64,000 nt of DNA, taken from NCBI RefSeq assembly GCF_036864975.1, contig NZ_CP104311.1, positions 248,001 to 312,000 on the forward strand, given 5' to 3'. The notes beneath the pieces are model-generated. The model did not search any database. It saw only the letters and a program-made list of their open reading frames with translations, and was not told the DNA's origin. A program made the position numbers and the translations under genes. This document shows positions 54,746 to 64,000 of this stretch, one piece after another; the stretch's first letter is position 1, and every line of letters begins with the position of its first letter. The DNA comes from Methylococcus capsulatus. GTDB taxonomy: Bacteria > Pseudomonadota > Gammaproteobacteria > Methylococcales > Methylococcaceae.

Positions 54746-56476
54746 GTGGAACTCAGCGGTGCGGAAATCGTCGTCCAATGCCTGAAAGACGAGGGTGTGG
54801 AATACATCTTCGGCTATCCGGGCGGTGCAGTGCTGCATATTTACGATGCGCTGTTCAAGCAGGACGAGATAAAGCATATCCTGGTACGCCACGAACAGGG
54901 CGCAACCCACGCGGCGGACGGTTACGCCCGCTCCACCGGCAAACCCGGCGTGGTCCTGGTGACTTCGGGCCCCGGTGCGACCAATGCCGTCACCGGCATC
55001 GCCACCGCCTACATGGATTCTATCCCGCTGGTGGTTATCACAGGCCAGGTGCCGCTGCCCGTCATCGGCAGCGACGCCTTCCAGGAGGCCGACATCGTCG
55101 GCATCACCCGGCCGTGCGTGAAGCACAATTTCCTGGTCAAGGACATCCACAAGCTGGCCGAGACTTTCAAGAAAGCCTTCTACATCGCGACCACGGGACG
55201 CCCGGGGCCCGTCGTGATCGACATCCCCAAGGATGTCACGGATCCGAACGTCAAGATTCCCTACGAGTATCCCCGCAGCGTGTCGTTGAGGTCCTACAAC
55301 CCTTCGGTGAAGGGCCATCCGATCCAGATCAAAAAGGCGGTGGAGCTCATGCTGTCGGCCCGCCGCCCGATGATCTACAGCGGCGGCGGCGTCATCCTCG
55401 GCAACGCCGCGGACGAATTGACCGCGCTGACGCGGTTGCTCAACTTCCCCATCACCAACACCCTGATGGGTCTGGGCGGCTACCCCGCCACCGACCGCCA
55501 GTTCGTCGGCATGCTGGGCATGCACGGCACCTACGAGGCCAACATGGCGATGCACGACTGCGACGTGCTGCTCGCCGTGGGCGCCCGCTTCGATGACCGC
55601 GTCACCGGCAAAATCGCCGAATTCTGTCCCGGCGCCAAAATCATCCACATCGACGTCGACCCGGCCTCGATCTCCAAAACGGTCAAAGTGGACATCCCCA
55701 TCGTCGGCGAAGTCGCGCCGGTGCTGGCCGACATGATCGCACTGATCAAGGCCAGCGGCCGCGCCCCGGACACCGAGGCGCTGAAAGCCTGGTGGGTTCG
55801 GATCGATCAATGGCGCAGCCTCGACTGCCTGCGCTACGACCGTGCCAGCGACAGGATCAAGCCGCAGTTCGTCATCGAACAGTTGTGGGAGCTGACGCGG
55901 GGCGAGGCCTTCGTGGCCTCCGACGTCGGCCAGCACCAGATGTGGGCGGCCCAGTACTACAAATTTGACAAGCCGCGCCGCTGGGTCAATTCCGGCGGCC
56001 TCGGCACCATGGGCTTTGGCCTGCCGGCCGCCATCGGCATCAAACTGGCGCATCCGCAGGAAGATGTCGTTTGCGTCACCGGCGAGGCGAGCATTCAGAT
56101 GTGCATCCAGGAACTGGCCACAGCCCTGCAATACCGCACTCCCATCAAGATCGTCAACCTGAACAACGGCTATATGGGCATGGTGCGGCAATGGCAGGAA
56201 TTCATCTACGAAAGCCGCTACTCGCATTCCTACCTGGAAACCCTGCCGGACTTCATTAAACTGGCGGAGGCCTACGGCCATATCGGCATACGCATCGACA
56301 AACCGGCCGACGTGCGCCCGGCCCTGGAAGAAGCCCTGAAACTCAAAGACCGCACCGTGTTCATGGATTTCCTGACCGACCCCACCGAAAATGTCTACCC
56401 CATGGTCGAATCCGGCAAGGCCCATCACGAAATGCGGCTGGCACCCGGCACCGCCGTCGACAGGGAGCTCGCCTGA
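54746..56476 (+). CDS. ilvB: Acetolactate synthase large subunit
   Basis: A 576-residue ThDP-dependent enzyme, first common step of valine, leucine and isoleucine synthesis. It shows VEYIFGYPGGAVLHIYDALF, HEQGATHAADGYAR with the catalytic Glu, TSGPGATNAVTGIATAY, and a C-terminal ThDP site. The ThDP motif, usually GDG...NN, reads GEASIQMC...NLNNGY here, i.e. GEA in place of GDG. The start is the GTG at 54746 behind GAGGGG. ilvN follows after 2 bp. The symbol ilvI would be equally acceptable. Confidence 0.95.
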   Translation: MELSGAEIVVQCLKDEGVEYIFGYPGGAVLHIYDALFKQDEIKHILVRHEQGATHAADGYARSTGKPGVVLVTSGPGATNAVTGIATAYMDSIPLVVITGQVPLPVIGSDAFQEADIVGITRPCVKHNFLVKDIHKLAETFKKAFYIATTGRPGPVVIDIPKDVTDPNVKIPYEYPRSVSLRSYNPSVKGHPIQIKKAVELMLSARRPMIYSGGGVILGNAADELTALTRLLNFPITNTLMGLGGYPATDRQFVGMLGMHGTYEANMAMHDCDVLLAVGARFDDRVTGKIAEFCPGAKIIHIDVDPASISKTVKVDIPIVGEVAPVLADMIALIKASGRAPDTEALKAWWVRIDQWRSLDCLRYDRASDRIKPQFVIEQLWELTRGEAFVASDVGQHQMWAAQYYKFDKPRRWVNSGGLGTMGFGLPAAIGIKLAHPQEDVVCVTGEASIQMCIQELATALQYRTPIKIVNLNNGYMGMVRQWQEFIYESRYSHSYLETLPDFIKLAEAYGHIGIRIDKPADVRPALEEALKLKDRTVFMDFLTDPTENVYPMVESGKAHHEMRLAPGTAVDRELA

Positions 56477-56478
56477 TC

Positions 56479-56970
56479 ATGCGCCACATCATTTCGGTAC
56501 TGCTCGAAAACGAATCGGGCGCACTGTCGCGGGTGGCCGGCCTGTTCTCCGCCCGCGGCTACAACATCGAATCGCTCACCGTGGCGCCGACCCAAGACCC
56601 GACCCTGTCGCGCATGACCATCGTAACCTCCGGGAGCGATGAGATCATCGAACAGATCACCAAGCAGCTGAACAAGCTGATCGACGTGGTCAGGCTGATC
56701 GACCTGTCGGAATCGGCCCACATCGAGCGCGAGCTGATGATGGTGAAGGTACGCGCGACCAACGGCGGCCGCGAAGAGGTCAAGCGCTTGGCCGACATTT
56801 TCCGCGGCAACATCATCGACGTGACACCGACCAGCTACGTGATCGAGGTCACCGGCGAAAAATCCAAGCTGGATGCCTTCCTGCAGGCCCTGCGGGACGA
56901 AGAGATCATAGAGGTGGTGCGCTCCGGCACCACCGGCATCCTGCGCGGGGAGCGCGGACTCCACGTCTGA
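56479..56970 (+). CDS. ilvN: Acetolactate synthase small (regulatory) subunit
   Basis: A 163-residue regulatory subunit with an N-terminal ACT domain (MRHIISVLLENESGALSRVAGLFSARGYNIESLTVAPTQD) and a second ACT-like domain. It confers valine feedback inhibition on IlvB. The length matches IlvH/IlvN of the 160-residue type. It starts 2 bp after ilvB and is followed by ilvC 60 bp later. Confidence 0.96.
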   Translation: MRHIISVLLENESGALSRVAGLFSARGYNIESLTVAPTQDPTLSRMTIVTSGSDEIIEQITKQLNKLIDVVRLIDLSESAHIERELMMVKVRATNGGREEVKRLADIFRGNIIDVTPTSYVIEVTGEKSKLDAFLQALRDEEIIEVVRSGTTGILRGERGLHV

Positions 56971-57006
56971 TCCCGTAGCCAGGTTTCCCCAGCAACCTGC
57001 CCTTAA

Positions 57007-58047
<1,041 letters not shown>

Positions 58048-58095
58048 TACTTTGTGCCGGCGCGGACGTCCGTGCCGGCACGGCAGTTTTCCACC

Positions 58096-58842
58096 ATGGA
58101 AGAAAACGCATCTCCCAATCCCAAACGTCGGCGCGGCATCTACCTGCTGCCCAACCTCTTCACCACGGCTGCACTCTTCGCCGGCTTCTATGCCATCACC
58201 GCAGCGCTCAACCAGCGCTTCGAACTGGCGGCGATTTCGATCTTCGTCGCCATGATCCTGGACGGGATGGACGGACGGGTCGCCCGCATGACCAACACCC
58301 AGAGCGCATTCGGGGCGGAATACGACAGCATGGCAGACATGATTTCGTTCGGAGCCGCGCCGGCCCTGGTGGTCTACATCTGGTCGCTGTCCACCCTGGG
58401 CAAGCTCGGCTGGGTCGCCGCATTCGTCCACACCGCCGGCGGCGCACTTCGCCTGGCCCGCTTCAACACTCAGATTGCCACCGCCGACAAGCGCTATTTC
58501 CAGGGTCTGCCCAGCCCATCGGCCGCCGCCATCCTGGCCGGATTCGTCTGGTTCTCGGTGGACCAGGGCTTGAGCGGCGAGACCATGCGCTACATCGCCT
58601 TGGGACTGTCCATCGCCACGGGGCTGGCGATGGTCAGCAATTTCCGCTATTACAGTTTCAAAGACGTCGACCTGCGCGGGCGCGTACCCTTCGTCAACGC
58701 CATCTTCGTAATGCTGATCTTCGCGGTGCTGTTTTCCAACCCGCCGCTGGTGCTGCTCCTGTTCTTCGGCGCCTATGCCCTGTCGGGGCCGGCACTGACC
58801 CTGGCCTTGCTGAGACGACGGCGCGGCGAGCGGCGTCTGTGA
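58096..58842 (+). CDS. pssA: CDP-diacylglycerol--serine O-phosphatidyltransferase
   Basis: A 248-residue membrane enzyme of the CDP-alcohol phosphatidyltransferase family. The motif DGX2ARX8GX3DX3D is visible ([26 protein letters not shown]), with about six membrane helices. It makes phosphatidylserine, the precursor of phosphatidylethanolamine. The ATG at 58096 ([20 protein letters not shown]) is the family start. An ilvC-pssA-leuA order is common in proteobacteria. Confidence 0.95.
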   Translation: MEENASPNPKRRRGIYLLPNLFTTAALFAGFYAITAALNQRFELAAISIFVAMILDGMDGRVARMTNTQSAFGAEYDSMADMISFGAAPALVVYIWSLSTLGKLGWVAAFVHTAGGALRLARFNTQIATADKRYFQGLPSPSAAAILAGFVWFSVDQGLSGETMRYIALGLSIATGLAMVSNFRYYSFKDVDLRGRVPFVNAIFVMLIFAVLFSNPPLVLLLFFGAYALSGPALTLALLRRRRGERRL

Positions 58843-58852
58843 TCCCAATGCG

Positions 58853-58881
58853 TTGGCAAGCCGGCCGGGGCCGTGTATATT
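58853..58881 (+). promoter_or_regulatory. Predicted leuA promoter
   Basis: TTGGCA (58853-58858), exact 17-bp spacer, TATATT (58876-58881). Transcription would start near 58888, about 205 nt before leuA and only 1-2 nt before the ATG of a short Leu-ending frame. Confidence 0.65.
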
Positions 58882-58889
58882 CCCAGCCA

Positions 58890-58994
58890 ATGAAACGCAT
58901 CATGCCGAACCTGCCGTCTTTCCGCTTCGATGCCGCACTGACCGCTGGCGCCAAGGTGCGCGTCCTGTCGTCTTTCGGTCTGCTCCTGCCCTGA
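58890..58994 (+). CDS. Possible leuA leader peptide (34 aa)
   Basis: A 34-codon frame beginning [20 protein letters not shown] and ending SSFGLLLP with three consecutive Leu codons. Its stop lies in a hairpin CTGCCC-TGAG-GGGCAG (58986-59001). It starts almost at the predicted transcription start, so it would be read from a nearly leaderless end. Terminal Leu codons suggest a leucine-sensing leader, but no rho-independent terminator follows, so classical attenuation is not shown. Coding status is uncertain. Confidence 0.4.
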   Translation: MKRIMPNLPSFRFDAALTAGAKVRVLSSFGLLLP

Positions 58995-59092
58995 GGGGCA
59001 GAACACGCGAACCTTTTCGATATACCCCCATATTTCCAGACGCACACAACCGGCCGGCCGCATCGAACCGCCGGCACAAGCGGAGTTTCGCC

Positions 59093-60637
59093 ATGCACGA
59101 TAAACTGATCATTTTCGACACGACCTTGCGCGACGGGGAACAGAGCCCCGGTGCGTCCATGACCCGCGATGAGAAGGTGCGCATCGCCCGGGCGCTGGAG
59201 CGCCTGAAGGTCGATGTCATCGAGGCGGGCTTTCCCGCCGCCAGTCCCGGCGATTTCGAAGCCGTCCAGGCTGTCGCCCGAACGATCAAGGAAAGCCGCA
59301 TATGCGGCCTGGCGCGCGCCCTCGACCGCGATATCGACCGTGCCGGCGAAGCCCTGAAGGATGCCCAGCGCGCCCGTATCCATACCTTCATCGCCACCTC
59401 GCCCATCCACATGCGGCACAAACTGCAGATGTCGCCGGACCAGGTAGTGGAATATGCGGTCAAGGCCGTCAGGCGTGCCCGCCAGTATACCGACGATGTG
59501 GAATTCTCGCCCGAGGATGCCGGTCGCTCCGAGGAGGATTTCCTCTGCCGCATCCTGGAAGCCGTAATCGATGCCGGCGCGACTACCCTCAACATTCCCG
59601 ACACCGTTGGCTACGCCTTCCCCGAGCAGTTCGGGCGCATGATCGGCCGACTGATCGAGCGAATTCCGAACTCCGACAAGGCTGTGTTCTCGGTCCACTG
59701 CCACAACGACCTCGGGCTCGCAGTCGCCAATTCGCTGGCCGCCGTGCTGCACGGCGCGCGCCAGGTGGAATGCACCATCAACGGCCTGGGCGAGCGGGCC
59801 GGCAACGCCGCACTGGAAGAAGTCGTCATGGCGGTGCGCACCCGCAAAGACATCTTCCCGTGCCATACCGACATAGAGACACGGGAAATCGTGGCCTGCT
59901 CCAAACTGGTCTCCAGCATCACCGGTTTCCCGATTCAGCCCAATAAGGCCATCGTCGGCGCCAACGCCTTCGCCCATGAGTCCGGCATCCACCAGGACGG
60001 GGTGCTCAAAAGCCGGGAAACCTATGAAATCATGAGCGCTGAGGACGTGGGCTGGAGCACGAATCGCATGGTGCTGGGCAAACATTCCGGCCGCAACGCG
60101 TTCCGCACCCGGATGCAGGAACTCGGCATCGAGTTCGCCTCGGAAGATGAACTGAACTCGGTATTCCAGCGCTTCAAGGTGCTGGCCGACAAGAAGCATG
60201 AGATCTTCGACGAGGACCTCCAGGCACTCATCACCGAAGCCGGTACCGAAGCCGAGGACGAAAGGGTCAAGCTGGTCGCGCTTAAAGTCTGCTCGGAAAC
60301 CGGCGAGACTCCCCACGCCCAGGTCACCCTCAAGGTCGACAACGAGGAACGCACCGGCGCATCGAGCGGCGGCGGCGCCGTGGATGCCAGTCTCAAGGCC
60401 ATCGAATCGCTGCTGCACACCGGTACCGCCCTGACACTGTATTCGGTCAACAACATCACCAGCGGGACCGACGCCCAGGGCGAGGTCACCGTGCGCCTGG
60501 AAAAAGGCGGACGCATCGTCAATGGCCAAGGTGCCGATACCGACATTGTAATCGCCTCGGCCAAGGCCTACGTCAACGCCGTGAACAAACTCCTTGCGCC
60601 CATCCAGCGCACCCACCCTCAAGTCGGGGATGTGTGA
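59093..60637 (+). CDS. leuA: 2-isopropylmalate synthase
   Basis: A 514-residue LeuA of the long form with the C-terminal regulatory domain. The DRE-TIM metallolyase motif is at the start ([20 protein letters not shown]). The metal ligands [26 protein letters not shown] and the LeuA dimer region are present. The C-terminal LeuA_dimer domain (about 390-510) binds leucine for feedback control. It condenses 2-ketoisovalerate and acetyl-CoA. The ATG at 59093 matches the family N-terminus. Its end overlaps the next gene by 8 bp. Confidence 0.97.
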   Translation: MHDKLIIFDTTLRDGEQSPGASMTRDEKVRIARALERLKVDVIEAGFPAASPGDFEAVQAVARTIKESRICGLARALDRDIDRAGEALKDAQRARIHTFIATSPIHMRHKLQMSPDQVVEYAVKAVRRARQYTDDVEFSPEDAGRSEEDFLCRILEAVIDAGATTLNIPDTVGYAFPEQFGRMIGRLIERIPNSDKAVFSVHCHNDLGLAVANSLAAVLHGARQVECTINGLGERAGNAALEEVVMAVRTRKDIFPCHTDIETREIVACSKLVSSITGFPIQPNKAIVGANAFAHESGIHQDGVLKSRETYEIMSAEDVGWSTNRMVLGKHSGRNAFRTRMQELGIEFASEDELNSVFQRFKVLADKKHEIFDEDLQALITEAGTEAEDERVKLVALKVCSETGETPHAQVTLKVDNEERTGASSGGGAVDASLKAIESLLHTGTALTLYSVNNITSGTDAQGEVTVRLEKGGRIVNGQGADTDIVIASAKAYVNAVNKLLAPIQRTHPQVGDV

Positions 60638-61364
60638 CGATACGGACCTGAAAGAGCGGCTGCGCCTCCAGTACCTGGACGCCATGGGCATCCCGGTCTG
60701 GAAGCTGCGGAGTCGGCCGGCCGCCTTGAGTGCGGATCCGCCCCCCCTGTTGGCGGCGACCGAATGCGAACCGGAAAGGCCGGCTCAGGAATCACCCCTT
60801 TCCGAAACGCCGGCGGCGGACGCCTGGGATGAACTCGCGGCGGAAGTCTCCGTCTGCACCCGCTGCGAGCTGCATTGCACCCGTACCCAGACCGTCTTCG
60901 GCGTCGGCAACCGCCGCGCCACCTGGATGGTGATCGGCGAAGCCCCCGGCGAACAGGAAGACTTACAGGGTGAGCCCTTCGTCGGCCGCGCCGGCCAACT
61001 GCTCAACGAGATGCTGCGGGCCATCGGCTTGAAGCGCGAAGAGGTCTACATCGCCAACATCCTCAAATGCCGCCCACCGCGCAACCGCGACCCCAAGCCA
61101 GAAGAAGCCGCCGCCTGCGAAAGTTATCTCAAGCGCCAAATCGCACTGATCAGACCGCGCATCATTCTTGCCGCAGGCCGCATCGCCGCGCAGAATCTGC
61201 TCAAAACCAACGAAGCCATCAGCAAGCTGCGAGGAAAGGTACACCAGTACGAAGGCATCCCGCTGGTCATCACCTATCACCCCGCTTACCTGCTGCGCGC
61301 CCCCCTGGATAAGCGCAAAGCCTGGCATGACCTGCTGCTGGCCGTCGAGACCCTGAACAAGTGA
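60630..61364 (+). CDS. Uracil-DNA glycosylase, family 4 (FeS)
   Basis: A 244-residue protein. A variable N-terminal arm ([20 protein letters not shown]) and linker lead into the family-4 UDG core. The core shows FeS ligands [12 protein letters not shown], motif [39 protein letters not shown] with further Cys ligands, and the catalytic-loop [10 protein letters not shown]. It removes uracil from DNA after cytosine deamination. The ATG at 60630 overlaps the leuA stop. rimI follows, an arrangement seen in many gammaproteobacteria. Confidence 0.92.
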   Translation: MCDDTDLKERLRLQYLDAMGIPVWKLRSRPAALSADPPPLLAATECEPERPAQESPLSETPAADAWDELAAEVSVCTRCELHCTRTQTVFGVGNRRATWMVIGEAPGEQEDLQGEPFVGRAGQLLNEMLRAIGLKREEVYIANILKCRPPRNRDPKPEEAAACESYLKRQIALIRPRIILAAGRIAAQNLLKTNEAISKLRGKVHQYEGIPLVITYHPAYLLRAPLDKRKAWHDLLLAVETLNK

Positions 61365-61388
61365 TCAGTTCCATTATCGAGCTAGACC

Positions 61389-61925
61389 ATGGCCAGCCTG
61401 TTCGACCAGATCAAGAAGTGGATGAGCTACGACGCCGAAACCGAGTTCTACTACAAACACAACCCCAGCCTGGCAGAACAGGCCGAGTACCTGCTGCGAC
61501 CGATGAGGAAGACCGACCTCCGGGCCGTCATCGGCATCGAAAAGAGCGCCTACGAGTTTCCCTGGGAACCGCCGACTTTCCGCGACTGCCTTAACGTGAA
61601 CTACGGCTGCTTCGTCGGCGAAAAGGCCGGGCGAATTGTCAGCTATGGCATCGTCTCGGCCGGCGCCGGTGAATCGCACATCCTCAATCTGTGCGTCGCC
61701 CCGCATACTCAGGGCAAAGGCTATGGCCGCATCATGCTCGAACACCTCATCGATGAGGCCAGGAGGCGCGCCGCCGAGGTCGTTTTCCTGGAAGTGCGCC
61801 CGTCCAACCACAACGCCATCAAGCTCTACCGCAGCCTCGACTTCAACGAAGTCGGCACCCGCAAAGGATATTACCCGGCGCGCAACGGCCGCGAAGACGC
61901 CCTGGTCATGGCGCGAATGCTTTAG
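61389..61925 (+). CDS. rimI: Ribosomal-protein-alanine N-acetyltransferase RimI-like
   Basis: A 178-residue GNAT acetyltransferase. The acetyl-CoA-binding motif LCVAPHTQGKGYGRIMLEHL is clear, with VFLEVRPSNHNAIKLYRSLDFNEVGTRKGYYP as in RimI. An N-terminal extension of about 35 residues (MASLFDQIKKWMSYDAETEF) precedes the GNAT core. RimI acetylates the N-terminus of ribosomal protein S18. It lies 24 bp after the glycosylase gene. Confidence 0.9.
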   Translation: MASLFDQIKKWMSYDAETEFYYKHNPSLAEQAEYLLRPMRKTDLRAVIGIEKSAYEFPWEPPTFRDCLNVNYGCFVGEKAGRIVSYGIVSAGAGESHILNLCVAPHTQGKGYGRIMLEHLIDEARRRAAEVVFLEVRPSNHNAIKLYRSLDFNEVGTRKGYYPARNGREDALVMARML

Positions 61926-62532
61926 CGGACGAAGGCAGCTCCACGACGACCCGCAGGACTGGAGCCGCATTCTCCGCCCGGACCCGCCGCACATCTCGAC
62001 TGCCCGATTGGCGATGGCTAGCCCGCTTCCGCCCTGCGCCCGTCCCGATTCCACTGCTTCCGGAATCCGGAAGAACGGCTCGAAGATCGATGCCAGTTGC
62101 TCTTCGGGGACACCGGGCCCGCAGTCTCGCACTTCCACCTCGCCAGCTTCCGGTGCATGGCGTATGCCGTTATGGATGATGTTTTCCAGCGCACTGGCCA
62201 GCAGCGGCTCTGCGGCATCGAGCCAGCACATTTCCTGTGTGTAAGATGCACCCGCTTGCCGGCGGAACGTGCCTCGAAGTCCGCATCGTCCACCAACTGT
62301 TCGAGTAGCACGACAATTCCAACGGGCCGCCGATGCCTCTCCCGGTGCGCCATCCTCTGGCGCGACCAACGGAGAATCTGGCCGATCAGCCCGTCGAGTC
62401 GCGAGATTTCCTGTTCGATGCGCTCATGTTCGCCCTCCACACTCCCGCCCCCCTTCCGGCGCGCCAGCCCGAGAGCAATGGACATCCGCGTCAAAGGCGA
62501 ACGCAACTCGTGGGTGACGTCGCACAGCAGCT
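61906..62532 (-). pseudogene. CpxA-like sensor histidine kinase, 5'-truncated and frameshifted
   Basis: Read leftward from 62532: [20 protein letters not shown] contains the phospho-acceptor His. It continues [20 protein letters not shown], then in another frame ALENIIHNGIRHAPEAGEVE, CGPGVPEEQLASIFEPFFR and GSGLAIANRAVEM, and in a third VRAENAAPVLRVVVELP. This is the HisKA-HATPase half of a CpxA-type kinase with at least two frameshifts (near 62245 and 62010). The sensor half is absent: the coding sequence stops at the IS3-type element. Confidence 0.82.
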
Positions 62533-62581
62533 GAACCGCCCCGGCTTCTGTGGAGGCTCCAACTCTTGCGAAGATGGAGCC

Positions 62582-62906
62582 ATGAAGAAGTCAGTAAAGT
62601 TCTCCCCCGAGGTTCGTGAGCGTGCCGTACGCTGGGTATTTGAATGCCGCAGCGAACACCCCTCCCAATGGGCGGCCATTGAGTCTGTCGCCGCGAAGAT
62701 CGGCTGTTCCTCGCAAACCTTACAGTGCTTGGATACGCCGGCATGAGACGGACACCGGGCAGCGCGATGGCGTGACCACCGCTGAACGACAGCGCATCAA
62801 GGCGCTGGAACGCGAAGTGAAGGCACTGCGCAAGGCCAACGAGATTCTGCGACTGGCCAGCGCGTTTTTTGCCCAGGCGGAGCTCGACCGCCGATTCAAG
62901 TCATGA
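62582..62906 (+). pseudogene. IS3-family orfA, frameshifted
   Basis: The N-terminal part [20 protein letters not shown] and [16 protein letters not shown] is a helix-turn-helix OrfA. An extra base near 62727 shifts the frame, and the rest ([20 protein letters not shown] and the leucine-zipper [20 protein letters not shown]) is in the next frame. This is upstream of the usual orfA/orfB programmed shift, so it is probably a loss-of-function mutation. Confidence 0.78.
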
Positions 62907-63811
62907 GGACATTCATCGACGAACACCGGGATGCTTTCGGGGTCGAGCCGATCTGCAAAGTTCTGCGGATCGCCCCGTCCGGGTATCGACGGTACGCGGC
63001 CCAGCAGCGCCATCCGGCGCTGCGCTGTGCCCGTGCCCAGCGTGATGACCGCCTGATCCCGCAGATTGAACGGGTTTGGGTGACCAACCTGCAGGTCTAT
63101 GGCGCCGACAAAGTCTGGAAGCAGTTGAACCGCGAAGGCATCGGGGTGGCCCGCTGCACCGTCGAGCGCCTCAGGAAGCGGCAGGGCCTGCGCGGCGTCA
63201 TCCGGGGCAAGGTGGTCCGCACGACTGTCGCGGATACGACTGCGCCTTGCCCGCTGGATCGCGTCAACCGGCAATTCACGGCTTCTCGCCCGAATCAGCT
63301 CGGGGTCGCCGATTTCACCTACGTCTCGACCTGGCAAGGCTGGCTGTACGTGGCTTTTGTCATCGACGTCTTTGCCCGGCGCATCGTCGGCTGGAAGGTG
63401 AGTCGTTCCATGCACACCGACTTCGTGCTCGACGCCTTGCAACAAGCCCGGTACGCCCGTCGGCCTGAGCGCGAGGAGGCCCTGATCCATCCCAGTGACA
63501 GAGGCTCCCAGTACGTCTCGATCCGCTACAGCGAGCCTCCGACCGAAGCCGGCCTGGAACCTTCCGTGGGCAGCAAGGGCGACAGCTATGACAACGCGTT
63601 GGCCGAGACCATCAACAGGCTGTACAAAGCCGAATTGATTCACCGGCGGGCGCCCTGGAAAACCGGGGAAGCCGTGGAACTGGCCACCCTGGAATGGGTG
63701 GCCTGGTTTAACCACTCCAGGCTACTTGAACCCATTGGCTATATTCCTCCGGCTGAAGCGGAGGCAAACTACTACCGGCAAATCACCAATCAGGCCACCA
63801 CTCCGGCCTGA
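62903..63811 (+). CDS. IS3-family transposase OrfB
   Basis: A 302-residue OrfB with an rve integrase core. The DDE residues lie in [20 protein letters not shown] (Asp), [14 protein letters not shown] (Asp) and [18 protein letters not shown] (Glu). The start ATG overlaps the orfA end in an ATGA, typical of IS3 elements, where the active OrfAB fusion arises by frameshifting. OrfB looks intact, but the broken orfA probably prevents autonomous transposition. Confidence 0.92.
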   Translation: MRTFIDEHRDAFGVEPICKVLRIAPSGYRRYAAQQRHPALRCARAQRDDRLIPQIERVWVTNLQVYGADKVWKQLNREGIGVARCTVERLRKRQGLRGVIRGKVVRTTVADTTAPCPLDRVNRQFTASRPNQLGVADFTYVSTWQGWLYVAFVIDVFARRIVGWKVSRSMHTDFVLDALQQARYARRPEREEALIHPSDRGSQYVSIRYSEPPTEAGLEPSVGSKGDSYDNALAETINRLYKAELIHRRAPWKTGEAVELATLEWVAWFNHSRLLEPIGYIPPAEAEANYYRQITNQATTPA

Positions 63812-63849
63812 CTTAAACCAAACACCCTCCACCAAACCCGGGGCGGTTC

Positions 63850-64000
63850 CGCCTGATTCAGGCTGGTCATACGCCACATTTGACTATTGCTCGGTTTCTG
63901 GGCGGAGCCGGCGTATACGTTTCGAAGCCCAGATCGCTGCTGCCGGCTTGGCGGAGACCCTGAAGGCTTTGCATGCGGATTTTCGAGGGAGCGGCGTCCA
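63850..64000. other. Right edge of the window, no gene recognised
   Basis: About 150 bp follow the right inverted repeat of the IS3-type element. They do not continue the kinase remnant seen on the other side, and I recognise no coding motif. Confidence 0.3.

Larger units (their letters stand above)
62533..63849 (+). mobile_element. IS3-family insertion sequence
   Basis: A 1317-bp element with 26-bp imperfect inverted repeats: 62533-62558 (starting GAACCGCCCCGG) and 63849-63824 on the other strand, about 22 of 26 identical. It carries overlapping orfA and orfB. I find no short target duplication at the two ends, and the right flank does not continue the interrupted kinase gene, which suggests a deletion or rearrangement after insertion. 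Confidence 0.85.

Overview
The window is high-GC chromosomal DNA of a gammaproteobacterium, most likely a methanotroph of the Methylococcus type. This is an inference from gene content: an MtdA/FchA pair for tetrahydrofolate-linked one-carbon transfer, an inorganic-carbon uptake cluster, copper efflux, and gammaproteobacterial housekeeping operons. It is mostly core genome with short accessory scars between the operons.

Layout. 1-4045: conserved small genes (YcgN, DUF2959, NUDIX, GluQRS, DksA, a periplasmic cyclophilin). 4140-13594: a five-gene minus-strand operon with three NuoM-like subunits, one NuoL-like DabB and one DUF2309 protein, DabA. It has no complex I peripheral-arm genes, so it looks like an expanded DAB-type CO2 pump. 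13815-18659: gltX-cysS, mtdA and fchA (divergent), and a Pro-Arg-His-Lys tRNA cluster. 18660-20738: a small membrane protein, an IS4-type remnant and a complete but frameshifted ISAs1-type element with inverted repeats and a near-perfect target duplication. 20847-26347: a TonB operon whose ExbB subunit carries an N-terminal DUF2341/LamG module, with ExbD, TonB, a Porin_5-type channel and a coiled-coil protein. 26819-32221: a decayed sulfatase, a His-rich secreted protein, a PlcP/Agt-like lipid-remodelling pair, a candidate small RNA and a TIGR01777 epimerase.

32503-42415: two small membrane or lipoprotein genes, then rplU-rpmA-obgE-proB, rpsT, and murJ-ribF-ileS-lspA. 42602-46217: an IS30 remnant and divergent metE/metR. 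46269-52513: a CusCBA-type metal efflux operon led by a Cys/His-containing small membrane protein. 52515-54576: an HsdR remnant, an ArsI-type C-As lyase with an operator-like dyad, and a Fur-box promoter driving two tiny genes. 54746-61925: branched-chain amino acid genes (ilvB, ilvN, ilvC, leuA) with pssA, a family-4 uracil-DNA glycosylase and rimI. 61906-64000: a CpxA-like histidine kinase remnant cut by an IS3-family element.

The most interesting points are the expanded DAB cluster with one charge-depleted antiporter-like subunit; the shared promoter architecture (18-bp element, 7-bp gap, TAATAC) in front of both the TonB/porin operon and the PlcP/Agt pair; the three-hairpin RNA next to the latter; and the Fur-controlled small Cys-protein genes. 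Functions are assigned by recognition of family motifs; no database search was run.
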